From a virus, in IMG/VR virus record IMGVR_UViG_3300031877_000007, positions 1 through 29,023 of that record: a DNA stretch of 29,023 nt. One strand, given 5' to 3'. The position numbers and the translations under genes were made by a program. Below are positions 1 to 5,621 of the stretch, piece after piece. The notes under the pieces are model-generated. The model did not search any database. It was not told the DNA's origin and saw only the letters and a program-made list of their open reading frames with translations. Positions within the stretch are counted from its first letter, which is position 1. Every line of letters starts with the position of its first letter.

Positions 1-99
1 CAACTCGGCCATACAGACTCTGCTACAACAAGCATCTACCCTCATCTAGACACCGGATATAGAAAGCCGGTGATGAAGAAGGTTTTCGGAGAGCGTTGA
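1..99 (+). CDS. Tyrosine recombinase/integrase, C-terminal end (partial)
   Basis: The reading frame is open from the first base and ends at TGA 97-99, so only 32 residues are seen. They contain LGHTDSATTSIYPHL, the hallmark end of tyrosine recombinases: the LGH histidine of the catalytic pocket (residue 4 here) followed nine residues later by the nucleophilic tyrosine (residue 13) in a T..IY.H context. The enzyme would integrate or excise the element by site-specific recombination, and a tRNA-derived attachment site candidate lies at 6965-6989. The rest of the gene lies left of the window. The assignment rests on this short motif but the match is very typical. Confidence 0.8.
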   Translation, partial: QLGHTDSATTSIYPHLDTGYRKPVMKKVFGER

Positions 100-150
100 G
101 CCTTCGCAATATCCATGTTTTGCGAAAGTGAGGGTCCTAGGGACGCTTAG

Positions 151-157
151 TATATAA
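151..157 (+). promoter_or_regulatory. TATA box for the small gene at 192
   Basis: TATATAA followed by GGAG lies about 35-40 bases before the ATG at 192. This is the right distance for an archaeal TATA box with a very short leader. The same TATAAGG string recurs in the repeats near 4591 and 4636. Confidence 0.5.
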
Positions 158-191
158 GGAGAAGAGAAGGAATGTATGCAGGCGGTCGGAG

Positions 192-362
192 ATGAGAAAG
201 GAAATAAGATGTTTCAAGTGCGGGAAGGTTTTGGGAGAGATTTTTGAGCCCGTGTACATATCTTCTGTAGAATATTCGCCGTACCTGGCGATGAATCCTG
301 ATGATGTAGATTCAAATCCTTTCACCTGCGAAGACTGCGTGAAGACTATTTCCAAGAGTTAG
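192..362 (+). CDS. Small zinc-ribbon protein (56 aa)
   Basis: Starts at ATG 192 and stops at TAG 360-362. Two knuckles, CFKCGK near residue 7 and CEDC near residue 47, form a C-X2-C...C-X2-C zinc ribbon. A TATA-like element lies at 151-157, and GGAG sits directly before the start, so the message may be nearly leaderless. It converges with the radical-SAM gene, sharing four bases at the stops. Function is unknown; a DNA- or RNA-binding role is only a guess from the zinc ribbon. Confidence 0.6.
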   Translation: MRKEIRCFKCGKVLGEIFEPVYISSVEYSPYLAMNPDDVDSNPFTCEDCVKTISKS

Positions 363-1105
363 GGCTCCAGACAGTTTCTCAGTTCCTTCTTCAAGAAGTA
401 ATTCACCTTGTTCTTGTCAAGCCAAGATATCAGGCTGGGAAGCTGTTTAGCATAGAAAGATCTGGGAGCCCCGGCGTACTGCATGCTGCCGATTACGAAG
501 CGATCTACGAAGTCCCTTAACTTCTCTACAATCTCAACTGGCTTCGTGACCTCTGGGATCCAAGGTTCCATGCTAGCGTAGTTTCTGATACCTTGTTCAT
601 GCGCTATCCGGAGGGTTTCGATCCTCGCTGAGCTTCCATCAGCATTAGGCTCCCAGGTCGGTAGGTCCTCTAGGCTTGTTATAGTCATGCCGACTTCAAT
701 GTTTCTTCGTCCTCGAAATAGGTCGAAGTCTCGGACGACTAGCCTGCTCTTCGTTATGATGAGTACATAAAATTCCGAGTCCAATAGGATCGGCAGTATC
801 TTCCTCGCTAACCCTATCTTTCCCTCGAGGGGCTGATAGGCGTCTGTCATGCTGCAGAACATGATTCTACCCGGAGGAAGTCTCTTGATCTCGTGGTGTG
901 CCAGTTCAACCGCATTGAGGACCGGCTGAGGTTTATTCCAGATGAAGTTGGGCTCATTCTTCTTGGTCATGAGCCGTGCATAACAGGGATATTGGCAGTC
1001 GTGGAAGCAGCCTTTATAGATGTTACAGTTGTAGAGAAGAGGATACTTCCCTGTATGGTTCGGCCATTCTACTTCGCTGCGTCTAATGATGGTTCTTCTG
1101 TACAA
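359..1105 (-). CDS. Radical SAM protein of the SPL-like family with CX3CX3C cluster motif
   Basis: The protein has the layout of the spore-photoproduct-lyase-like radical SAM family: an NIYKGC...CYAR segment early in the chain, then a TIM-barrel-like body with TSLEDLPTWEPNADG. The three cysteines that would bind the 4Fe-4S cluster are residues 33, 37 and 41. They are spaced CX3CX3C because a proline is inserted (CQYPC); the textbook spacing is CX3CX2C. I chose TTG 1105 because GGAGGT lies eight bases upstream. The longer frame to 1126 has no such site. It is the last gene of the leftward operon, overlapping the DUF488 gene by 23 bases. Substrate is unknown; no radical-SAM partner substrate is visible nearby. 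Confidence 0.7.
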   Translation of the reverse strand: MYRRTIIRRSEVEWPNHTGKYPLLYNCNIYKGCFHDCQYPCYARLMTKKNEPNFIWNKPQPVLNAVELAHHEIKRLPPGRIMFCSMTDAYQPLEGKIGLARKILPILLDSEFYVLIITKSRLVVRDFDLFRGRRNIEVGMTITSLEDLPTWEPNADGSSARIETLRIAHEQGIRNYASMEPWIPEVTKPVEIVEKLRDFVDRFVIGSMQYAGAPRSFYAKQLPSLISWLDKNKVNYFLKKELRNCLEP

Positions 1106-1475
1106 GATGCTGAACCTCCTTCTCAATCAGATCCTTTAAGACGAATCTATGGCATCTCTCAGTATCGCGTTCCCAGCAGAGCAGAGTTACGGTTTCCCCG
1201 AAAGCTCCTGCAGCGATGCTTTGAATGTAGGCTCTTGGAGTCGCGTACTCCATTTCTTCCCGATAGGCGGAGACAAAGTCATTCCAAGACATCAGTTTTC
1301 TACGATAGGCTGTCAAGAGATTCAGAGAGGGAGCTAGGTTTGGAATCCAATGGTCATGAAGCCGAAGAACCCTTTCTTTACGGAGACCCCGAGGCCATCT
1401 TCTCATGACTAGGATCCTTCTTCCATCTGATTCTTCGATGAGCTCGTAGACTGACTTGGTTTTAACACTGATCAA
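1083..1475 (-). CDS. DUF488 family protein
   Basis: 130 residues matching the DUF488 pattern: RRWPRGLRKE near residue 26, a DHWIPNLAPS segment, a central F..AYREEM helix, and a C-terminal LLCWERDTERCHR motif, whose Cys and CHR are the conserved putative active-site residues. The start is TTG 1475, overlapping the upstream stop as TTGA. A purine-rich GGAGAGGAAGGG precedes it. The family is widespread in archaea and bacteria but its reaction is unknown. Its tight overlap with the radical-SAM gene suggests that the two work together. Confidence 0.8.
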   Translation of the reverse strand: MISVKTKSVYELIEESDGRRILVMRRWPRGLRKERVLRLHDHWIPNLAPSLNLLTAYRRKLMSWNDFVSAYREEMEYATPRAYIQSIAAGAFGETVTLLCWERDTERCHRFVLKDLIEKEVQHLVQKNHH

Positions 1476-1729
1476 CTGCCCTTCCTCTCCAATTCATGTT
1501 TCTGTTGAGAAAGCGCGGTCGCCATCACCAAGGATACTAAGGCTAGAACCGAGAGGAGAACCAGTACGGTTTTCTGTGGACATGTCAGCGTCGCATGTGT
1601 ACTGTAGAGCCATAACGCAGCCATGGAGATTAGACCTCCTACGAATGCCCAAGCTGATGATAAATATCTCCTCAGGAGGCCTACAAGATGCTCTGATGTT
1701 TCCTTCTTAGAGAGATCTTTCCCGGTCAT
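1472..1729 (-). CDS. Two-helix membrane protein (85 aa)
   Basis: I chose the ATG at 1729 because it forms an ATGA overlap with the stop of the gene before it. A second candidate ATG at 1747 adds six residues. The protein has a polar N-terminus and then two hydrophobic stretches, roughly residues 27-44 (AWAFVGGLISMAALWLY) and 50-70 (KTVLVLLSVLALVSLVMATAL), so it is predicted to span the membrane twice. It ends with a charged QQKHELERKGS tail. I do not recognise a family. It sits within the leftward operon just before DUF488. Confidence 0.6.
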   Translation of the reverse strand: MTGKDLSKKETSEHLVGLLRRYLSSAWAFVGGLISMAALWLYSTHATLTCPQKTVLVLLSVLALVSLVMATALSQQKHELERKGS

Positions 1730-2376
1730 TTCGAGCTTCCCATCCATCTTTCTAAAGATTCGTCTAGGCCTTGGACTCGATAGTATCTCGGTGCTCCGAT
1801 GGTTGCTTTCATCTTGCATTCCTGAAGTCTCTCGGTAATCCATTTTCTAATTTCTACTTCAGCTTCCCCATGCAGTTTACCAGCGAGCTCCGGGATCATT
1901 TGATAGAACTCGTGTTCCCAAGTCTCCCTGCGATACTTCGGGGCTCTTCGACCGGACTGCTCGATCACTGTCTCATAGAAATCTCGTAGGGAGTGAATAT
2001 TCGTATAGAGCGGACCGACTCCAACCGGAATCTCTCTAGGCGGTCCGTCCATTGGATATTGAACTGTTATTTGTCGGCCGCCATTTCGGTAAACCCTGAA
2101 TCCTTCCGGTGTAGGTCTTATCAGCATTCGAGTCTTAGTCTTTCCTTCGCCGCTTATCTTCTCCTGGTCCTTGCAGATCAAATCTTCTGCTGCAAGGGAT
2201 TCTCTGATCCTCGCAAATCCCATCGTTCCATAAGTCCAGACGCTGAATTCACCATTATCCCCACTTTGCTCACGATCCACTCTGATAGGATCTTCTCCTT
2301 TCTCGAATCGGGAGTATAGTTCGAGGAAACATTTGTTGACGTCGCCGAGCATCCTATTGGATAAGCCGCCTGTCAT
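1726..2376 (-). CDS. Hypothetical protein (216 aa)
   Basis: The largest unrecognised protein of the leftward operon. It starts at ATG 2376 in an ATGA overlap with the previous stop and has AAGGA just before it. The middle contains SVWTYGTMGFARIRESLAAEDLI followed by TPEGFRVYRN, which could be a winged-helix-like segment. The C-terminal half is rich in charged helix formers (HEFYQMIPELAGKLHGEAEVE). There is no signal peptide or membrane segment. No function is claimed. Confidence 0.6.
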   Translation of the reverse strand: MTGGLSNRMLGDVNKCFLELYSRFEKGEDPIRVDREQSGDNGEFSVWTYGTMGFARIRESLAAEDLICKDQEKISGEGKTKTRMLIRPTPEGFRVYRNGGRQITVQYPMDGPPREIPVGVGPLYTNIHSLRDFYETVIEQSGRRAPKYRRETWEHEFYQMIPELAGKLHGEAEVEIRKWITERLQECKMKATIGAPRYYRVQGLDESLERWMGSSK

Positions 2377-2603
2377 TCCTTCTTGCCCTCCAACTCTCGT
2401 TTGGCTTCATAGTAGGTCAGGGAGGTATCGATCTCCTCGCTGTCAAGTCCTCTGCTCCAAGCTTTCTCTAGTAGAAGAGCTAGCTCGATTACGCCCAGTC
2501 TAACCTTGCCCTTCACCTTCTGATATTGCAGTAGGCGAGCTACGACTTTCATGCGATCTCGGGAGAAAAGATATCTAGGCCAAGTCTTCCAAGTCACCTT
2601 CAT
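2373..2603 (-). CDS. Hypothetical small protein (76 aa)
   Basis: The ATG at 2603 overlaps the stop of the preceding mini-gene as ATGA and is preceded by GTGGAGGGA, so I prefer it to the longer frame that opens at 2636. The protein is basic at the N-terminus (WKTWPRYLFSRDRMKVVARLLQ) and helical and charged afterwards. No recognised domain. It is coupled to both neighbours in the leftward operon. Confidence 0.55.
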   Translation of the reverse strand: MKVTWKTWPRYLFSRDRMKVVARLLQYQKVKGKVRLGVIELALLLEKAWSRGLDSEEIDTSLTYYEAKRELEGKKE

Positions 2604-2743
2604 TCCCTCCACGTCTCCCGGTGGCCGCAGACGCATACCTTCACCATGTAGAGTCTTCGACGCCAGTAGGTTAGGAAGACTCTCAGCCGATCCTTCTGGC
2701 AGTCAGGGCAACGTTCTACCCGGACTCTCCCAAACTCCGACAT
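2600..2743 (-). CDS. Mini zinc-ribbon protein (47 aa)
   Basis: A gene too short for most callers. ATG 2743 has GGAGGAAGAGAAAG in front of it, and the frame ends at TGA 2600-2602. The chain holds CPDCQKDRLRVF near residue 12 and VCVCGHRE near residue 37, which is a C-X2-C...C-X-C-X-H metal-binding arrangement. Its start lies inside the 3' end of the 2703-3068 gene, and its stop overlaps the next ATG, so it fits exactly into the operon's chain of overlaps. Function unknown. Confidence 0.6.
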   Translation of the reverse strand: MSEFGRVRVERCPDCQKDRLRVFLTYWRRRLYMVKVCVCGHRETWRE

Positions 2744-3068
2744 CTTTCTCTTCCTCCTTCCTCTTTCTCCTTCGTCGCATTTTCACCGAATCCTCCACTT
2801 CTCGTTTAGAACGTCGTGGACCCGATGTTTTATGGAGGCTGCAGTTGGGCACTTCGCAGTCTACGATTTCCGGGAATTTCTCGGGATGGTGATGCCAAGC
2901 ACAAGCCGGGCTGCAGTAGGTTGAGGCTTCTCCCGGCTTTGATGGAACCCATGTTGGAGGACATAGAATTATTGGACCGTCTATGTTCCTGCCGCACCAG
3001 CAGCAAGATGCCTGCTTTATCTTCACGGTTCCGTCTTCGCCGAAGTAGCTCTGGACTACTCTAGACAT
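2703..3068 (-). CDS. Cysteine-rich putative zinc-binding protein (121 aa)
   Basis: ATG 3068 follows GGAGGA with six bases of spacing. Residues 22-60 hold CCWCGRNIDGPIILC and YCSPACAWHHH, a treble-clef-like set of Cys/His ligands. The last third is very basic (KMRRRRKRKEEE) and doubles as the ribosome binding site region for the mini zinc-ribbon gene that starts inside it. It is probably a nucleic-acid binding protein, which is an inference from zinc ligands plus basic tail. Confidence 0.55.
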   Translation of the reverse strand: MSRVVQSYFGEDGTVKIKQASCCWCGRNIDGPIILCPPTWVPSKPGEASTYCSPACAWHHHPEKFPEIVDCEVPNCSLHKTSGPRRSKREVEDSVKMRRRRKRKEEEKDVGVWESPGRTLP

Positions 3069-3369
3069 AGAGGGTCCTCCATAACTTCTCGTCTCGCCTT
3101 CCGAGTCTAGCAGCCATTTCTAAAATCTTTGTTTTGAACTCCTTGAACTCCGGATCTTGTCCAGATTCCTTCCCAGAAGATTTCTCCGGATTCAAGAGTT
3201 CTTCTTCATCGAAGCCCTCTTTCTTCAAAATATTGTAAAGGTTCTCGGTGACGAATCTCAGGGCTTCCTTCCGCTGTTCCTCCGCTTCCTTCTCAGTCCT
3301 GCTTCTAAAGACGGCTATCTGACGTCTCCGCAATTCCAGATAGATCTTCTTGATTTCGTCAGCGTCCAT
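3061..3369 (-). CDS. Coiled-coil hypothetical protein (102 aa)
   Basis: Begins at ATG 3369, 11 bases inside the previous gene, with GGAGGAA further upstream. It is almost wholly helical and charged: residues 1-50 (IKKIYLELRRRQIAVF, EKEAEEQRKEALRF) read as a coiled coil. Then comes an acidic linker and a second basic helix. No known family; likely a small structural or regulatory partner. Confidence 0.5.
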   Translation of the reverse strand: MDADEIKKIYLELRRRQIAVFRSRTEKEAEEQRKEALRFVTENLYNILKKEGFDEEELLNPEKSSGKESGQDPEFKEFKTKILEMAARLGRRDEKLWRTLYV

Positions 3370-3550
3370 GTCTCTTCGATTCCTCCAAGAATAGGTCAGC
3401 AGCCGCTGAAATGCCGCACTGCTGTTCTGTCAGATTCAGGACTACGCTGATTCCCCACTGTTCAGCTAAATGGAAGATCTGTTCCCTGTTGAGGTTCCAG
3501 AATTCCTTTAGAGCCTTGTCCTTAGCGTCTTTGAGGCGTTCGGCTATCAT
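3359..3550 (-). CDS. Hypothetical small protein (63 aa)
   Basis: ATG 3550 overlaps the upstream stop as ATGA. The N-terminus MIAERLKDAKDKALKEFW is a charged helix. The rest (EQWGISVVLNLTEQQCGIS) is mixed. It is unrecognised and supported mainly by its exact place in the chain of overlapping genes. Confidence 0.5.
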   Translation of the reverse strand: MIAERLKDAKDKALKEFWNLNREQIFHLAEQWGISVVLNLTEQQCGISAAADLFLEESKRHGR

Positions 3551-3756
3551 TTGAAGCCCTCCCTTACGGCAAACGCTGGATGGGCTCTAGCGTAAGCTTT
3601 GATTCTAAGATCTCTCTTGGATAATACTAGGCCCTCTCCCCAAACTTGTTTGGCGCGTTCTGCATGTTCCTCCGCGGTTCTCCTATCTGGATGTCCACAG
3701 AGAACCATCCGGGGCGTCGGCAGATAGACGTAACATCTGTTTGTCGTCCTCCTCAT
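3547..3756 (-). CDS. Hypothetical small protein (69 aa)
   Basis: I chose ATG 3756 because GGAGGT stands eight bases before it. The frame is open to 3807, but the extra residues overlap the previous gene and have no site of their own. The chain (CYVYLPTPRMVLCGHPD, then a helical EEHAERAKQVW) suggests a small alpha/beta fold. No family recognised. Confidence 0.55.
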   Translation of the reverse strand: MRRTTNRCYVYLPTPRMVLCGHPDRRTAEEHAERAKQVWGEGLVLSKRDLRIKAYARAHPAFAVREGFK

Positions 3757-3760
3757 TCTC

Positions 3761-4225
3761 TCAGACCTCCGAGGTTTTGAAGTTCTTCTCCATAGTTGCC
3801 AGATCATTGACCGGCGGTTTCTCGAAGTCTTCTTCCTGCAGTTTCCTCCAGACGCGACTTTGGAAGTTATAGTCGCTTCGACTTGTGAAACTGCCTTCGA
3901 CGAAAGAATCCCAAAGTTCGTCCTCGGCCTTCCTTCTCACATCCTCCGAGTACTCTCGATGGCAGTGGACGTATCTGTTTCCACCCGACAGGATTTCACC
4001 GGTGACTTGATCTCTGTCGATATGTTCGAATTGTTCTGCTATTCTGTTGATCTTATCATATGCCGGTCCATCTGTCCAAGAGATATCTATAGACTCACCC
4101 ATCGAATATCGGGAAATTTGAACACGAAACTTGAAGTTGGGAAAATCCTTCTTCAAGATCGCTCTAATTTCCTTCGCGATATCTGCGATATCGCGTTCAT
4201 ACCATTTCTCCGTCGCTTCCTCCAA
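3761..4225 (-). CDS. LPD29-domain viral accessory protein (154 aa)
   Basis: Residues about 10-75 match the large polyvalent protein-associated domain LPD29: IAKEIRAILKKDFPNFKF, a sheet ending in YSMGESIDISWTDGP, then a helix with AEQFEHID. The domain is common in phage and mobile-element accessory proteins; its role is unknown. I chose TTG 4225, which has GGAGGG six bases upstream. A longer frame opens at TTG 4273 but would encode a hairpin. A third option is ACG 4213, with GGAGG five bases before it, giving MEKWYERDIADIAKE. It is the first gene of the leftward operon. Confidence 0.65.
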   Translation of the reverse strand: MEEATEKWYERDIADIAKEIRAILKKDFPNFKFRVQISRYSMGESIDISWTDGPAYDKINRIAEQFEHIDRDQVTGEILSGGNRYVHCHREYSEDVRRKAEDELWDSFVEGSFTSRSDYNFQSRVWRKLQEEDFEKPPVNDLATMEKNFKTSEV

Positions 4226-4570
4226 ACTTATCCCTCCTATTTTGGTTGGCCCAGCTTTGCGCTGGGCTGTCAAAGAAAAAATAGGAATTTAGGCCGCTCC
4301 GTCTCTGGCCGCCACTTAAGATCTCTCGCGTCGTTCCCAACGCATAAATCGCAGGACCTTTACAGCCGACATTCCATGGCTCTCCGGCTGCTGATCCGTT
4401 CCTTCCCTAACCACGCTCGCCAATACCAGGCTTCACCGCTTCCTCATCGCCCTCGGTTTCCCTACGGCTCTCTCTAGCTCGCCGGTTTCACGATCTCAGC
4501 TTTCGCCTTTCACCGTTCGCTTCAGGACTCGGCTTATCGCCCTACCATCCCACATCGCAACAAACATTTT
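4226..4570 (-). other. Long untranslated leader or non-coding RNA region
   Basis: No convincing protein frame is present here on either strand; the plus-strand frame across it is the shadow of the LPD29 gene. Read leftward it follows an AT-rich TATA-like element near 4584-4597 and runs some 340 bases before the first gene. It is visibly richer in G+C and purine motifs than the flanking DNA. A 25-residue frame near its start (MKMFVAMWDGRAISRVLKR) is possible. It may be a structured leader or a separate RNA. Confidence 0.35.
4249..4267 (-). promoter_or_regulatory. Leader hairpin before the LPD29 gene
   Basis: GCCCAGC and GCTGGGC form a perfect 7-bp stem around a 5-base loop. In the leftward message it follows a run of six U (about 4274-4280) and ends about 11 bases before AGGAGGG, the ribosome binding site of the first operon gene. 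It could control access to that site. Confidence 0.4.
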
Positions 4571-4588
4571 CATGTTCACGGCCAATAA

Positions 4589-4652
4589 AATATAAGGCGT
4601 CAGAAACCGTGGAGTTTTGAGGTGGCTGAAACTAATATAAGGCGACCGAAAC
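4589..4652 (+). repeat. Two TATA-containing direct repeats
   Basis: AATATAAGGCG followed by two variable positions and GAAAC occurs at 4589-4607 and 4634-4652, 45 bases apart. The 19-base units differ at two to three positions. A further GAAAC lies between them at 4628. The TATAAGG core equals the probable TATA box at 151. No rightward gene starts within 500 bases, so they could mark an RNA promoter, regulator binding sites, or the leftward operon promoter read from the other strand. Confidence 0.5.
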
Positions 4653-4729
4653 TATTCGGAGCGAAATCAAGCCCTAAAACCTAGGAAAACCCGGAAAACA
4701 ACCCGTTCCCCTTCAGGAAACTGAGATCT

Positions 4730-4743
4730 ACAACGCGCGTTGT
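4730..4743. promoter_or_regulatory. Perfect 14-bp palindrome, candidate operator
   Basis: ACAACGCGCGTTGT is its own reverse complement. It sits in the gene-free stretch between the leftward operon and the ribbon-helix-helix-like gene. Such dyads are typical binding sites for dimeric regulators; binding by the neighbouring protein is inference. Confidence 0.4.
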
Positions 4744-4771
4744 GAAACTTGAACGCCACTTAGCGGCATAA

Positions 4772-4808
4772 CGGGAATCAGCTGGGGAACCGGGAATAAC
4801 GGGAATAA
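4772..4808 (+). repeat. Three short CGGGAAT repeats
   Basis: CGGGAAT followed by C/A and A occurs at 4772, 4791 and 4800, the last two directly adjacent. Together with the GAAAC repeats and the palindromes this gives the control region an iteron-like look. Confidence 0.35.
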
Positions 4809-4817
4809 GGTCCTTCA

Positions 4818-4835
4818 AGTTTCCCCGGGGAAACT
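4818..4835. promoter_or_regulatory. Perfect 18-bp palindrome at the 3' end of the regulator gene
   Basis: AGTTTCCCCGGGGAAACT is an uninterrupted palindrome 15 bases past the stop of the leftward regulator gene. It lacks a loop and no U-run follows on either strand, so an operator is as likely as a terminator. Confidence 0.45.
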
Positions 4836-4850
4836 CTCTGCCCGGGATGT

Positions 4851-5081
4851 TTAGAGTCCGAGGGCTTTCTTCTCTTCCTCATCCAGATACTGCATCTCAG
4901 CAAGCTTCATTAAAAGTAGACTTTTGATGGTGGCTGAGAGCGACGGATCCATACGGTCGCCTTGAAGTCTCTCCAGTATGCGGACAAGTTTGCTCGGGAG
5001 ACTTATCGAGAGCGATTCAAACTCGTTCTTCTTAGCCGCTTCCGAGGGCGGTCTCCCCGGCTTAGCGTTATTCCCAGTCAC
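4851..5081 (-). CDS. Ribbon-helix-helix-like transcriptional regulator (76 aa)
   Basis: After a basic, AT-hook-like KPGRPPSEAAKK segment the chain has a short strand SLSISLP followed by two helices (KLVRILERLQ and SLSATIKSLLLMKLAEMQ). This is the order of a CopG/Arc-type ribbon-helix-helix DNA-binding dimer. The start is GTG 5081, the only start in frame. An eight-codon upstream frame (MRVIMSAS) ends in TAG overlapping this GTG, so translation may be coupled. It sits beside palindromes and repeats that could be its operators, and it is a plausible repressor of the flanking leftward operon and the divergent gene at 5221. Confidence 0.55.
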   Translation of the reverse strand: MTGNNAKPGRPPSEAAKKNEFESLSISLPSKLVRILERLQGDRMDPSLSATIKSLLLMKLAEMQYLDEEEKKALGL

Positions 5082-5153
5082 TATGAAGCACTCATAATTA
5101 CTCTCATTCTATCGGACTTAACTGTTATTCATCCATGGAGGCTCTCAAGACTT

Positions 5154-5164
5154 CTTTTATAATT
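5154..5164 (-). promoter_or_regulatory. TATA-like element of the regulator gene
   Basis: On the minus strand AATTATAAAAG follows the purines AAAGG, resembling an archaeal BRE plus TATA box, and would start a message near 5130. The same AT-rich tract read on the plus strand could serve the gene at 5221. Confidence 0.4.
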
Positions 5165-5220
5165 CCTTTATGAGAGCTAGAATTCGGCCGCTGAGATGCT
5201 GATGAGCGTGGCTGCTTAGG

Positions 5221-5460
5221 ATGCCTCATAAACCGGGTCCACATTCCAAACGGGCTGAGAACAAGGCTCTCCACGAAAGGCGCTATGTCAAGAAGGATGG
5301 AGAGCTGGTTCACATTCAGGGGATTCGGCGGTTCTTCGAAGCAGGCGAAGTCGTGGAGTCACCTCGACATCTATCACCTTCTCACCGGGCCTGGGTTTTA
5401 GCGCAATTACGCTATGAAGCCTATCTTCGATGGCTTTCGAAGCAGGAATCCAAGTTCTAG
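5221..5460 (+). CDS. Hypothetical basic protein (79 aa)
   Basis: ATG 5221 opens a frame of 79 residues divergent from the regulator. The composition is protein-like: a basic N-terminus (HKPGPHSKRAENKALHERR), then a probable helix-turn region (HIQGIRRFFEAGEVV) and an Arg/Trp-rich C-terminal helix. No clear ribosome binding site is seen. I do not recognise a family; the opposite frame at 5288-5470 is less protein-like. Confidence 0.5.
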   Translation: MPHKPGPHSKRAENKALHERRYVKKDGELVHIQGIRRFFEAGEVVESPRHLSPSHRAWVLAQLRYEAYLRWLSKQESKF

Positions 5461-5527
5461 CCGCCGACACGCCGATGATGGGCTCTCCCCGGTCTTGAGG
5501 CTCAGTTTCGAAGCGTCTTCAGCGTCC

Positions 5528-5568
5528 CTGAGGTTTAGCGTGTAACCCTTGGGTTACACGGTCCTCAG
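5528..5568 (+). other. Strong stem-loop between 5221 gene and protease
   Basis: CGTGTAACCC (5539-5548) pairs with GGGTTACACG (5551-5560) over a 2-base loop. CTGAGG (5528-5533) pairs with CCTCAG (5563-5568) outside it, separated by a small internal loop. The element lies 54 bases before the protease start. It may end the upstream message, bind a regulator, or be a processing site. No U-run follows. Confidence 0.45.
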
Positions 5569-5621
5569 CATCCTAGAGATTTTGACAAATTGAAAAATTC
5601 GATTAGAGGAGGTGAGTATTG

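Noticed and set aside
137-355. 72-codon minus-strand frame
   Set aside because: Antisense to the zinc-ribbon gene at 192, which has paired Cys knuckles and a TATA box.
3860-4477. Long plus-strand frame of 205 codons
   Set aside because: It lies opposite the LPD29 gene and its leader, has no ribosome site and an unlikely composition; the minus-strand frame has a recognisable domain.
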